NCBI GenBank assembly: GCA_020726505.1
Contig: JAHLEZ010000002.1
Location: 1,116,001-1,180,000 of the forward strand
Length of the DNA stretch: 64,000 nt
Direction: 5' to 3'
DNA from: Leptodontidium sp. MPI-SDFR-AT-0119
Taxonomy: Eukaryota; Ascomycota; Leotiomycetes; Helotiales; Leptodontidiaceae
Shown here: in pieces, positions 32,300 through 44,641 of the stretch
How the letters are laid out: each line of letters starts with the position of its first letter
Position numbering within the stretch: position 1 is the stretch's first letter
Made by a program: the position numbers and the translations under genes
Notes under the pieces: model-generated
Seen by the model: the letters and a program-made list of their open reading frames with translations, nothing else
Databases searched by the model: none
Told to the model about the DNA's origin: nothing

Positions 32300-33600
32300 G
32301 TTATAAATTCTAGGGCGGTACGTGATTATAAAATTATAGTCTACTAAAAGCTCTGCCTATCGTGCTTGTCTAGTATTTAATTACTTAGAGGTTATAAAGT
32401 ATTCTAAGGCCTTATAGTCTATCACGACATAGACTCAGTGGGGGGCTCCTACTAACTTAACACGCTAGTGCCTAAAGGATTTAATAATAGCTAGTATCTT
32501 TTTATTGTGTATTATGTAGTTAAGCTTAATAGGTAGTATAATCTTTAAAAAGAAAGTAACGGGGAACTAGTCGTCGCCGTACTATTAAGAAAGGACTTTA
32601 GCCACAACACTATTATTAACATCCGTCTTTAAGAAGCAAGGTAAATCCTATTAGTAGTGTCTCAAGAGAGGTGCGGACGTGAGAGTATGTTTTAAGAGGT
32701 TAAAGGCGCCTTCGTATTCTGCGGTAAAGCGGAAGAGAACGTTATTCTTAGTTAATTAAATAAGAGGTTTCGTTATAATACTATAGTCGCGGATAAATCT
32801 CTAGTAAAAGTTATAAAAACTAAGGAAAGACTATATACCTTTAATAAAGCTAAGGTAAGTCTACTTACGAATGACAAAGACCTTCTCGAAATTAACTTTT
32901 AGGCCAAAAGTTAATATAATAAATCTTAAGTACTTAGTTTATATTACTTTAAACTTATACTTCTTTAAGTTAGCTTATAGTTTAACGTCGTTAAGGCGTT
33001 AAAGTACTTTTTTAACGTAGAGCTAGTATTATAAGGGGTCTTTAGAGTATATAAGAATGTTGTCTAAGTACGCTATATAGAAATTATTAAGGTAATCGAA
33101 GAGAATATTATTTATATAGCGTTAGTAAGTAGTAGGGCCATTAGTTAGGCTAAATAAAAGAACTTTGTACTTGTATACGCCGTACCTTATGCGGAAAGTA
33201 GTGTACTTTTTTAATACTAAGTTTATTCGGATTTAATAAAAGGCTTAATAAATGTTTAATTTAGTAAAGATACGAGTATTAGCTATACGAGCTAAGGTCT
33301 TATTAATTAGAGGTAGGGGGTATTAGTCCTTTCGAGTAAGGGAATTTAGTACTTGGAAATTAATATATAACCACAGGGAGCCATTTGGCTTTTTAATAAA
33401 GAGAATAAGGGCAGCGAATAGTACTTGAGACGGCTTAATAAATCCTTTGTCTAAGTTATTTATAATATATTCTTTAATAGCCTTAAGTTCTTTAGTTAAT
33501 ATCTTATATAATAGCGAATACTTAAGTGCTTTTTTACCCTTTCCTTTTAGTTTAATTTTGTGATTATACGAGTAGTAAGGGGGGAAAATATTACTTTTTG
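32300..33600 (-). pseudogene. Reverse transcriptase / RNase H region (element A)
   Basis: Minus-strand translation around 33120-33000 gives YLNNFYIAYLDNILIYSKDP followed by VKKVL, the RT active-site region of Ty3/gypsy, with the second Asp changed to Asn and several stops. Limits are approximate. Confidence 0.75.
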
Positions 33601-36600
33601 CCTTAGAGAATACGTGAGTTTATTTAGCGTATTTTAGGGGAATTATTAGCTTAGCGTCTAGCTCTTAAATAGAGAGTGTAAACTATATAGCTGACTGGCG
33701 GCGGTGAGTGAGTTCGATAGTTAGGGCTAATATAGTAGCGGCTTTCTCTCGCTCTTAACTTCTTTAATTAATTAAAGTATTAATCTCTTAAAGAGTTATT
33801 ACGAATATCTTATTTTTAGACTTTCGTTTTATTAATATATAAAATACTACGGCGCTAATTAAGAAGATCTTAACGATTAGACGTTAACGAGCTTTCTCAC
33901 GTCGTTTTATAATTAGTAACTTATCTTGTAGTTAAGGAGAATAAGTTAAGGAAGGAGGAGCTTTTATAGTCGAGTCGTGTGCGAGAGAAAGCTATAATTA
34001 TATCTTTTAAAGTGAATTGGCGTAGTCCTTAGTATACGTTTTACGCGTGGAAGGAGCGAATTAAAGGGAGTCAGTCTAGTCTTAGGGGTATAAAAGCTCG
34101 GCGGTTCTATTCTCTAGCTTAGTAATTTCTACTTAGGCCAGTTTAATTAGGATATATGTGTTATTTAGTCGTGGGGACGGTTATATATATTAATTAGGCT
34201 AGTTATTTAATATACTTCTTAGCTAAAGTAAAGGACTGTTAGTAGCGGAGTGCGCGCGCTCTTTAGGCTTTATTATATATCGCACTTGTTAATGCGAGAG
34301 CTTTGCGGTATATAGAGTATTAATAATAGAGGTAAGTTTAATAGTAGTATTAATATTAGGGATTAGCTAGGGGCGATACTATATACTTAAAAGGCGCGGA
34401 TTTAAGTATTTCTAACTCTTAGAGGTTGATATAGAATTCATTATTAGCGTAGCTTTTTTAATTAATATAGCGGCGCGGCCACTTCTAGAGGCTATTATAT
34501 GTTTCGAAACGAAGTATTTATTAGAAGGTGTAATAAAAGAAGAAAGTAAAGAATGCGTAGGGGGTTTTATACTTAAAATAAGAAGAAAAGAAGAAGTGGA
34601 CGAAGTATTAAGTATTAAAGAGATAAGGGGGTGAATTTCCTTTACTAGCGCCGTGGGCTCGATTCCGGGGGAGTATAAATTCTCGACTTTACACTTCTAG
34701 CACGATTATAGCGGATTTCCTTAATCTTTTTTTTTACAACTTACGGTGGTTCCGTGGTTAGAGATTAGCTGTAGGTATAGGCTCGACAACTATATATTCG
34801 TAGAATTAATATCTTCGGCATCCGACATAATTCAATTATGTTACGCGGGATGTCGGGTTTAATTTTCTATTAATATAATCACTGGTTTTTTAGACTTAGT
34901 AATAGTTAAGGGATTAATAATAATAGGTTTTAAGGTTATTAAGAAAGTAAGGGAGTAACTAGCGTGTACGTCGAAATTTGCCTTGGCGCGCCGGCTAGAA
35001 TTGCCTATAAAATTAGAGCGTAACCTAAGATTTAGAGAAGGGGTAGTTGCTCGACTTCTTCTTATAAACTTTCTAGTGAACTTTATTAATTGTGGTTAGC
35101 TTAGGAAAGAAACTAGGTCTAAGGTATTTATACCTGGCGCGGGAGGTAAGTGCGAGTTGACTATCAAAGTCGACTTTGTAAATTAGGTATTATAGTAACT
35201 TTAAAATTCACGTAACTTAGCGTCTTTACACTCGGCGTCGCGCTAGTGGCGTTAGTGAATCTTGTATACACGTAGGTCTTGGACCTTAATTAGTTTACTG
35301 TAACTTACTATTAAGGGGTAGTCTAATAGCTAGATGAGCCGTCGTTTAGCGGTATTTAAGAGTACTTCGTAATACTTTAGTTATAATCTTCTAATAATTA
35401 CTTTATAGTTTCTTAAGTGAGTAATTAAGAAAGGAGTAAATGACTGTAGACGCTTATCGACTATTAAATTCAACGTGGTATAATAGCTAATAGTCTAGCC
35501 AGTTCGACTATTAAATTCTTTAATAGGGACAAGTAAAGGTAGTAAGTAAATTGAAGGTTTTAAAAAGAAGGAAAGAGACTTTAAAAGAGAGTAATTAATA
35601 AAATAATAACTATTAGTTTCGGAATTAAGAAGTGCGAGTAGTTTATACGTGAGTTTATTCTTAAAGAGAGTGATACGGGTAGTAAGTGCTAGTTCGCTAA
35701 GAAGCTTTATAAGGTCAAGATGTCGTATATCTCGTATTATGCTTAGGAAAGAGCCTTTTCCTAAGCTAAGTCTTTTACTTATAGGGTAAGTTCTTTTATT
35801 AGTAAGTTATTATTATCGTCTGTAGCTTAGCTATTAAATATAAGACCGCCGTCGTCGGCGCCTACTTTTATTTCGTTTAAGCGGGAGGTATAACTACGAC
35901 TAGGGGGCCGTTAGGCGAAATGCCGTAGGGCATTCGTTAGTGTTTAAGCACGAAGTGTGTCGGCTCGTGTAGAGATTTGTTAACCTAGGGGTTAGTTAGT
36001 CTCTCGTCGTTAAGACAAAGAAGTAGTAGAAGCTTGGAGTAACTTTCCCGTGGTCTCTGAGGAGATATTGACTTGGGATTAGGGATAAGAATTTATACTT
36101 GTTACTGAGGGGCTAGAGTAACTAGCGTAAATAGTACTCTTTATAATTTATCCTTAGTCTTCGGCTTGAACTACTCTTATATACTTTTCTAGAGTTTTAG
36201 CTCTCTAATATTTATAGAATAGTTACTTGCGTAGGCGGGATGAGAGCTTGTCTTATAAGTCTATTTTGAGGATTGACTTGTTAGTTACGCCGCCTTAACT
36301 AGTAAGAATTCTAAACTATTAGTAGAAGTCTTAAAAGGTTTGTCTTGCGGCTTTTATCTTTAACGCGGAGTAAAGGTTACGCGCTATTTATTACTTATAG
36401 GGGTTAGTTAGGAATTTGACTACTTAGTTAACTAAGTCAAGCGTATTTGTGATGTTTCCGTTGTCGTTAAGCGTCGGGAACAAGAAGGAGGGTTTTAGGA
36501 ACGTGCAAGCTGTTCCTTTTATTTGTACTAGTAACTAGTCTTTCCGGTGGTCGTCGTCGATGAAGTATTAGTCGTACCGGCGTAAGGCGTTCTAGACCTA

Positions 36601-37477
36601 GACTTCTTATAGACGTGGACTGTAGCTAATACCGTTCGAAAGCTTATTATTTAAGTTAGGGATCTTCTCGATTCGTGAGGCCGTAGACATCTAGGATATC
36701 TTAAAGAAGGATAGGGAACAATGACGTGAGATACAAGGAGGTCAGTAGCCGTCCTTACTGTCGTCGTCTAATAGTTTACTAAGATTAAGAGCACTTTATA
36801 CCTTACTTTTGCCTTTATTTAGCTCGGGGGCAGGAGTTTTCTTAATTAAGGGATAAAGGAGTGTGTCCCCTTCTTAAAAAGTTATAGATCTTAGGGCGGA
36901 TCTACGTGGTAGAGGCTCGTTAGTCGTAAGTCGCTGTTATTAAAGCGACAGCTTTAACCGCTAGTTTTCTAAGCGACTCTCCGTGAGTTACTCTTTTAAA
37001 ATGCGAAGTCGGCTTTTTTATAGTGTCTCTTTTATATGTGTCTTTGTAGGCTCTATATTACTCCCTGGCGTATTAGTGGAAGTATTGACTATAGGATTAT
37101 TAGCATCGGGAGAGTTAAGTAGAGGGACGGAAAAAGAGGCAGACGACATATCGACGTCGTCTATAGTAAATTACTTTACTAAAGGAGGGACGACTTTCGG
37201 TTTGACTTGGCGAGTTAAAGGGAGAGGTCCGGCGAAGAGGGGGTTTTGACTTCGTCGTATAAAGGTAGAGGTCAAGGAGAAGAATAAGGGTAATAGTGGC
37301 GAAGTGGATATTAACTTCGCTATTAATAAGGGTTTTAATATTACTATTCGTTAAGTTATAAAGCTTAGTATAAGCCTTTCTTATATTTGAGCTTTTAGGT
37401 CGTAACTACTTACAGGAGAATTAAGGGCGGGGGATATTTATTGTTTTCCTAGACGTAAAGAAAAGAGTTGTAGATAA

Positions 37478-37724
37478 TGTGACGCTTGCCTTAGAAAGAC
37501 GGTAATTACGTGTAACTGACGCCTCACATATTAATACAGGACATATGACGATACTAAGTATTAACTTAGAATCTATAACTACAGAGGAAAGAAGGTAAAG
37601 AAAGAATAAGTCTATATATAAGAGGTTAGTATGTCTAGCACTATAGTAATCTCGGTACGTCCTGATCGGGCAGTACTAAGTGGAGCCGGTGGAAATGAGG
37701 CTCTGGGCCGTGCCAGTCGTCACA
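37478..37724 (-). repeat. LTR (5') of element A
   Basis: 247 bp; differs from the left LTR by C/T and G/A transitions. Confidence 0.9.
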
Positions 37725-39383
37725 GTTATACTCTCTTCTCTTGCCGGCTTTATTAGCCCCTCTAATGACGTCTTTATTAACATTATTAAGACCGCCGAGA
37801 TTAAGAAGAAAAAGGTTATATTAATTACAAGCGCGTAACACGTAGTGCCTTATTAATATTATACTTGTTTAGCCTTTAGTAATAAGAAAGGCAAAGATAA
37901 TTTATTACTTAGCGCTTATTAAGAGAACGTCGCCGGGCGTAGTACTTAGTACTTTCGATACTCTTTTAAGTATAGTTGTGTCTTTTACTTTACTAAGGTG
38001 GCTTCCTTTGTTACTTGTCTTATTAAGGCGATAAAGGCCGACGAGCCGTAAAGCATAAGTAATTATAAAGACCCTTTTATTAAGCTCGTTAATATTATAA
38101 GTTTCTTAATTAATATTAGGTTACCCTTTAGATAGCTTTAGAGCTAGAGGATAATAGGCGCTTGTGAGCGGTAGTAGTGTATTTCCGGGGCTTAAGAACC
38201 CCTATATAACTAAGTTACCCCTTGTATTTACGAGCTTATATTACGTTACGCTATTTTTATATAAGGCGAGGCTTAAGAATTCCTAAATAACTAAGTTACC
38301 CCTTATATTTTCTACTTTAAAAGGTTCAGATTCTTGGAAATGTTCTTAATAATAATAAAGGGCGGATTTTAAGGGGTAGCTACCTTAATAATACCACCTT
38401 TCCGGTCTTAACAAATGAAATTTAAAGTGAGTATTATAGCTTTTGTAATATACTCGAAATAGGTAATAAAAATACAAGAAACAAAAGAAATATATAATTT
38501 AAGGGAATATAAGTTAAATTAAAGAAAGATTTTATATAAGAAAAATTAAGAGAGCTATAAAGTAGTAGAGATTTGTGCTTTAACGTCCTTAAGGGCTAAA
38601 AAAGCTCGGAAATAATTAAATTATTAATAAGTAAGATTCTTTATAAGTCTATTAGCTAACATTTCTATTATAAATAAATTAGTGATTTTAAAAGTACCTT
38701 TAAAGTACTATCAACGAAGGTATATATTTTGAATATTAACGTGGCGTAACTTTATTATAATTCGCTTGCCTTCGCTTATAATTAGTTAAATTATTTGCTT
38801 ATTATTATAATAGATTTTCTAGACCTCTTTAAGTTAAGAAAAATCTTTGTATATAGCCTTTTAAGTGTTATTATTGCCTTAGTAGTTTTCTCGACTCTTA
38901 GTAATTCTACTTTAGTAATTAAAGTAGTAACTGCGGCTTATAAATTAGCTTTTTAGTTAAAAATACCTCTGAAAAGAGCAGTAGTAAAGCCTTAAGATAA
39001 TCGTTAAGTTTTGGCATTATTAGTAAAAGAGGTATCTAAGGTAATAAATAGCTGAATTTCCTGTTGTTTTATTAAGTACTAAATAGTTAAGTGTTAAGTG
39101 CCTTAAAGATATTTAATAGTTTAATTTATAGCCTTAATATACTTTTCGCTTAGATTTATTAAGAAGTAAAATAATCGCGAAGTTATATATATAATATTAA
39201 GTCTTATAATAATTACTAAATAAAGCACTAATCTGACCTTTTCTTAATACTCCTTTACTTAACTAAAAGGAGTAATGCCTTTGTATTTAATAAGTTTAAT
39301 TCTTAGGAGTAATATACTCCTCAGTAAAGATATCGTTAAACTAAATTTATTAGCGATTTTCTTAATATATATATTATAAATAA
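37725..39383. other. AT-rich relic, including a decayed Copia 3' segment
   Basis: Holds a direct repeat of about 42 bp (38188-38229 and 38268-38309). A stretch from about 38400-39330 is similar to 62270-63000, where Copia RT is recognisable. No intact gene. Confidence 0.5.
38188..38309 (+). repeat. Imperfect direct repeat, about 80-bp period
   Basis: Two units share GGCTTAAGAA..CC and AACTAAGTTACCCCTT, differing by transitions. Confidence 0.7.
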
Positions 39384-39686
39384 TGGGAAATAGAGAATGA
39401 TGGTGTAAATGATGATTCTATTGAGGGGGCATTTCTAGGTCTATATAACTACTTTGAGTACCAAGCTCTCGCATCGGTTATTAGCTTTATATCAAGTTAC
39501 TAGCTTTGTATCAGAGGCTCGTATCGGTTATTAGCTTTGTATCAAGTTACTAGCTTTGTATCAGGTTACTAGCTTTGTATCAGGTTACTAGCTTTGTATC
39601 AGGTTACTAGCTTTGTATCAGGTTACTAGCTTTGTATCAAAGGCTCGCATCGGTTATTAAGCTCGCATATAGCTAGTATTCTTATA
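39384..39686 (-). repeat. LTR (3') of Copia element with expanded 19-bp repeats
   Basis: 303 bp; contains about five consecutive 19-bp units of the type TAGCTTTGTATCAGGTTAC (39532-39640). Confidence 0.9.
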
Positions 39687-39699
39687 GCCCCTTATAAGA

Positions 39700-40200
39700 T
39701 ATATTATAATTTATTTATTTATATCTTATCTTTTATTTAAGTGGTTTTTAGATTTAAAGTAGTTATAAAAGCTAATTGTTTATTATTATCTAAAACCTTT
39801 ATAAAACTATTTACTAATTGAACTATAGTATTTACATATAATAGATTTAGTTTATTTTCGTTTATTAAATTCCGTATAAAATAATAAGTTATATTAATAT
39901 ATTTACTTCTTTTATGAAATTCGGGATTATTAGTTAATTTAAGAGCTAATTTACTATTAGTTAATAGCTTTAGTATAAGAGTTTCTTTATTATTTAGAAA
40001 TTTATTAAAATAGTTTATTAAATTATATAAGTATAATACTTCTTTTATTACTTCTTTAAAAGCTATATATTTAGCTTCATAATTTAATAAAGCTACTATT
40101 TTTTAAAGTATACTAAGCTAACTTATAATACAGTTATTTACTAAAAACAAAAAGTCACTAATACTTTTTTAGGAGCTAATATCTCCCCCTTAATCGACGT
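39700..40200 (-). pseudogene. Copia RNase H domain
   Basis: Minus frame reads EAKYIAFKEVIKEVLYLYNL then KLALKLTNNPEFHKRSKYIN and ITYYFIRNLIN, the conserved Copia RNase H C-terminus. There is no stop over about 80 codons in the stretch I read. Confidence 0.82.
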
Positions 40201-40599
40201 CTATATAGCCTAATAATTCTAGGAATGTTTTATTACAAATATAGTATATTCTTAATTTAGGGTATTTATTTAAGTATTTCCAAATGCGGTCTAGAGCCCT
40301 AAAATGGCTTAAATCAGGGTTAGACATATATCTGGCGTATCTATTAATAATATATACTATATTAAGTCTTGTCTTAGCTACTAGATATATTAAAGAGCCT
40401 ACTTATTATTAATATAATTATAGATCTTCTTTATTAGCTAAACTAATTACTTTATTTAATCTAATTCCTGCTTCTACTAGTGTAATTATAAGATTTAAAT
40501 TACCTTTATTAAAACGTTCTAATAACGTTTGAAGATATTTATTTTAATTTATATATACTAATTGATTTTTATAATCTAGTTTTATTTCTATGCCAAGGA

Positions 40600-41400
40600 G
40601 TTAATATACTTCACTTATATATTTTATCTTTATAGTTTTAGTTAATTCTTTAACTATATCCTTTATTATATTATTATTTAATCCTGTGAATATTAAGTTG
40701 TCTATATAGTAAATTATAATTATTTTTAATTTATTATATATAAATATAGCTTTATTATATATAAATATAGCTTCATTATATAGTAGAGCTTTAAACCCTT
40801 ATTTATTTAAGGCCTTAAATAAGTGTTTATACTATAGTCTAGGTGATTACTTAAGGCTATATAAAGCTTTACTAAGATTATAATATAATTTTGAGTTATT
40901 ATTATTATTAGAGGTTTTTATTAACTCATATGTGTTATTATTTTTATTATAATATTGTTCTCGACCTATTAGTTGTTTTATATATATTTTAGTATCTATT
41001 TTAATATATATAAAAGCATTTTTAACGTTATATTAATGTATTTTCTATTTATTTGCTATAGCTAATATAAATATTAGCTTATAAGATTCTGGCCTAATAC
41101 TTAATTAAAGCCTTTTACAATTTATCTTGATTTATATTTTATGATTTTATTATTTAAGTCTGTTTTTATTCTATAAACCCATCTACCTCTTAAATAGGTT
41201 TTATTAAGTTCTACGTATTTTATAGCTCTAACTTATTTATTTCTAATTTCATAGATTTTAATTAATTATCTTTATTAAAACTATTTATAGCTTGTTTATA
41301 TATATTAGGTTCATTATTAATATTACTTATAAAGATTAAGTCTTCTTTATTTTCTATAGAGTTATTTATTAGAGCTATATTTAGAGAGTTATTTATTATA
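40600..41400 (-). pseudogene. Copia reverse transcriptase
   Basis: YYIDNLIFTGLNNNIIK at about 40720-40660 corresponds to the Y-V-D-D box of Copia RT; surrounding frame is broken. Confidence 0.75.
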
Positions 41401-41599
41401 ACTTAAGGAAAAGTTGTTCTTTGGCGGCCTAATCTGTCTAAGTGAATATTATTATGATTATTATTCTTCTTCCTTCTTATAATTCTTATATTATTATTAG
41501 TATTATTACCTCTTATAATTCTTATATTATTAGTATTATCCTCATTATATTTAGGACTTTATATAAAGGATAATTAAATCTAATTAATATTACTTTATT

Positions 41600-42181
41600 T
41601 ACTTTTAGTTTTAGTTTAGTTATATAATTATTTTTATTTTTATAAAAGTATATAGATCCAAAGGTTTTAATATAAGTAATATCTAGTATTTTATTATATC
41701 TTAGTTTATAAGGGGTTTTATAATTTATTGCCGAATGCGGAGTTCTATTATATAAGTATATAGCCGTGATTATAGCTTCCCCCTATAAATAATTAGGTAA
41801 ATTAATAAAAGCTAATAAACACCTAACTTTATTTAATATAGTGCGGTTTATACGTTTTATTATACTATTTGGTTCTTTTGTATATATAAGGGCTAATTAA
41901 TGAGTTATTTTATGATTTATGAGATATTCTTTAAATTTATTATTAATATATTCCCTACTATTATTAGTTGTAAAAATATTTATACGTTTATTATTATTAT
42001 TATTATTTTCATTTTTATTTTTATATTTAATAAAAGTATTAAATACTTTATATTTATTTCTTAGTAATTTTATTTCAAGATATTTAGTCTTAAATTCTAA
42101 GAAGGTTATAATATATTTATATTTATTATAAGTTATAAGTATAATAAGACCGTATAAGTCACTAGCTACCTTTTGTAACAA
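41600..42181 (-). pseudogene. Copia integrase
   Basis: An open 94-codon piece (42181-41897) reads DLYGLIILITYNKYKYIITF and later TTNNSREYINNKFKEYLINH, the integrase core around its second and third catalytic positions. Downstream, about 41685-41650, IKTFGSIYFY matches the segment following integrase. An Asn-rich insert (NENNNNNNK) is present. Confidence 0.8.
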
Positions 42182-44014
42182 GTCAAAGATTTTATTACTA
42201 GTTATTTTATTGATTTTATTAATAAATTTTCCTTTAAGGCAAGTCTTATAGTTTAATATTTAATTATTTATTATTAAATTAGATATGATATTATTATATT
42301 TATAAGTATTTATTATTTTATTTAAGTATATTAAGCTAATATGACCTAATTTTACATGTAAATCCATTTTATTAATACTTATAGGTTTATTTTCAATTGT
42401 ACTCAAAATACTAGTATTAGTTATTGGATTACTAGTTTTATATAATATAATTTTTAGTGTATATAATCCTTTAGATTTATTGCCTTTAATTATTACTTTA
42501 TTTATTATATTATTTTTAATATAAGCAAAAGAGCTATTAAAAATGCTATAATATTGATTACTTAATTGACTTTAAGATATTAAGTTAATACTTAATTCAG
42601 GCATATAAAGATAATCTTTAAGTTTGTATATTTTATTATTAATTATTGACTTTATTAAGATATCTTTGTATTCTTTTATATTTATTTGTTTAGCTTTTCC
42701 TTAACTAACTAGTTTATTACAGGTTTTAAATTCATAGAAATATAATATATTATAATATATATGTTTTATTATAGTAGTATTTAAAACAAAAATATTTAAT
42801 TAATTATTTAATTCTTGACTATTTACCCTTAATTCTTAATTATTTACAAAGTTAGAGCCTATATTTGTATTATTAGTTATGTTCTTTATAGAGGGTATAA
42901 TTATAAATACTTGTATATCTTCTATAAGGAAATCAATATTAAAATCCCTAATATTTTCTAAAATATTACTATTACTATATAAAATATTAATATTCTCCTC
43001 CCGCTTATCCCGAGCCGATTTCTTAGTAATATTAGGTGATTTATTAGTCTTTAGCCGTTTTCTACCCCTTAGGGGCCTTATTAAGAAATAAGAAGGCGCA
43101 GTTAGAAGTCACATGAAAGTATTATTTATAATTAGTATAATACTTCTTACTTTAAGGGCTATTCTTAGTGACTTTATAAGGTTTTTTACCTTTATAACTA
43201 CTAGAAGTTATTAAGGCCTAATCTATATTAGTATTATTTAATTCTTGACGTTTTGATTTGTTTAATAAATTAGAGAATAACGACTCAAGGGTATAAGAAT
43301 TAATATTAATTCTTAAAGACTATATTATATTAGAAATCAATCTATTATAGTTATTAGTTGAGTTATTAAGAACTTAAGTTATTATTACTTGTTAAGTAAT
43401 TCAAGGTTTTTAGCTTTAGCTAATCGTTTAGCTGTTTTACCTTATTGAAGTATTCTTCTATTAAATTATACTTAATTAACTAAGTATTAAAGAATTCTCG
43501 GCGAATAAAAATTCCGAGCTAAACCCTTTAGGCGAATAAAAGTTTTTAAGCGATTACTAAGCTTCAAAAGCACGTGTTATGTGTTGTATTTATAGAAGAG
43601 GACTATCCTTAATAAGTAATTAGATATTAAAGAGAGCTTTACTATTTATTTCATCACTTACTTTATTAGACGTTATTATAGCGTTTAGCGCTTCTTTAGT
43701 TAAGAAGGCCGTTATGCGAAGTGCCTAAATAAGGTAATTAGCCGAGCCCGTAAGCTTAGCTATAGTGATCTTATCAGAACTTATTCTATTTATTTTATTA
43801 GTTATTTTTCAAAGAGTTTTTTTGAAGATATTGACTTAACTTGGTATTTCCGAAGGTTTAGGTTATTTAAGAAAGTCTAAGTTTTTTATATTAGTTATTA
43901 ATCACGTGAATTATATATATTCCAAGTTATAGGGTAAAATACCTGTTATTAGTTAAGAAATTTTCAAGTGTTGTATTTGAGTGAAAAATCCTTTTATTAG
44001 ACCAGCTAATAAAT

Positions 44015-44205
44015 CAGAGGTATGGAGGTATGCCGGAGATATGCCGGAGGTATGGCGTAGGTATGGAGGTATAGAACCGTAGGTATGAGGTATGGAGGTA
44101 TGGAGGTATGGAGCCGTAGGTATGAGGTATGGAGGTATGGAGGTATAAAGGTATGGAGGTATGGAGCCGTAGGTATGAGGTATGAAGCCGTAGGTATAGA
44201 GTTTA
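44015..44205 (+). repeat. GGTATGGA minisatellite in Copia 5' leader
   Basis: About 190 bp of GGAGGTATGGAGGTATG and GAGCCGTAGGTATGAGGTAT units, locally purine-rich on the + strand and much richer in G than its surroundings. Confidence 0.85.
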
Positions 44206-44384
44206 TGGAGTATTTTGAGGGTCCAGAAGGTATAGTGTATACGAGAAGAGTTCTTGTCGAGCTAGTCGATAAAACTCAAACACAAACAAAATGAGGTTAC
44301 AACGAAGTGTATGAGAATGATTTAAGTAAAGAGCAAGCTCTTAATCTATTGAATTGAGGTAAAATAAGAGGAGGTGCTGTCGGA

Positions 44385-44395
44385 GGCTCATAACC
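44385..44395 (-). other. Copia primer-binding site, half-tRNA type
   Basis: On the element's sense (minus) strand the 5' LTR is followed directly by GGTTATGAGCC. This is complementary to the anticodon arm of initiator tRNA-Met (GGCTCATAACC), as in Drosophila copia, and not to a tRNA 3' end. Confidence 0.72.
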
Positions 44396-44641
44396 TGTGA
44401 AATAGAGAATGATAGTGTGAATGATGATTCTATTGAGGGGGCATTTCTAAGTCTATATAACTACTTTGAGTACCAAGCTCTCGCATCGGTTATTAGCTTT
44501 GTATCAAGTTACTAGCTTTGTATTAGAGGCTCGTATCGGTTATTAGCTTTGTATCAGGTTACTAGCTTTGTATCAAGTTATTAGCTTTGTATCAAAGGCT
44601 CGCATCGGTTATTAGGCTCGCATATGGCTAGTATTCTTATA
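44396..44641 (-). repeat. LTR (5') of Copia element
   Basis: 246 bp; three 19-bp units fewer than the other LTR. Confidence 0.9.

Larger units (their letters stand above)
30276..37724 (-). mobile_element. Ty3/gypsy chromodomain retrotransposon, copy A (complete, RIP-mutated)
   Basis: 7,449-bp element with two 247-bp LTRs (30276-30522 and 37478-37724) and a perfect 5-bp target duplication GTTAT (30271-30275, 37725-37729). The CCCCCCCCC polypurine-tract complement just inside the left LTR (30526-30534) sets minus-strand orientation. Recognisable minus-strand pieces are an RT around 32.3-33.6 kb with a YLDN-type active-site box (33057-33080) and an integrase C-terminal chromodomain at about 30590-30800. 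Gag and protease should occupy roughly 34-37.4 kb but are too decayed to delimit. Many Gln/Trp codons have become stops. Confidence 0.9.
39384..44641 (-). mobile_element. Ty1/Copia retrotransposon (complete, AT-rich)
   Basis: 5,258-bp element bounded by LTRs 39384-39686 (303 bp) and 44396-44641 (246 bp), with the 5-bp target duplication AATAA (39379-39383, 44642-44646). It reads on the minus strand: integrase at about 42180-41600, RT at about 41400-40600 with a Y-I-D-N-L box (40695-40718), RNase H at about 40200-39700. This is Copia order, integrase before RT. A primer-binding site lies at 44385-44395. Several regions are free of stops for tens of codons, so it is less mutated than elements A and B. 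Confidence 0.9.

Noticed and set aside
36983..37249. 88-codon plus ORF inside element A
   Set aside because: Antisense to the presumed Gag region of a minus-strand retroelement; a chance frame.
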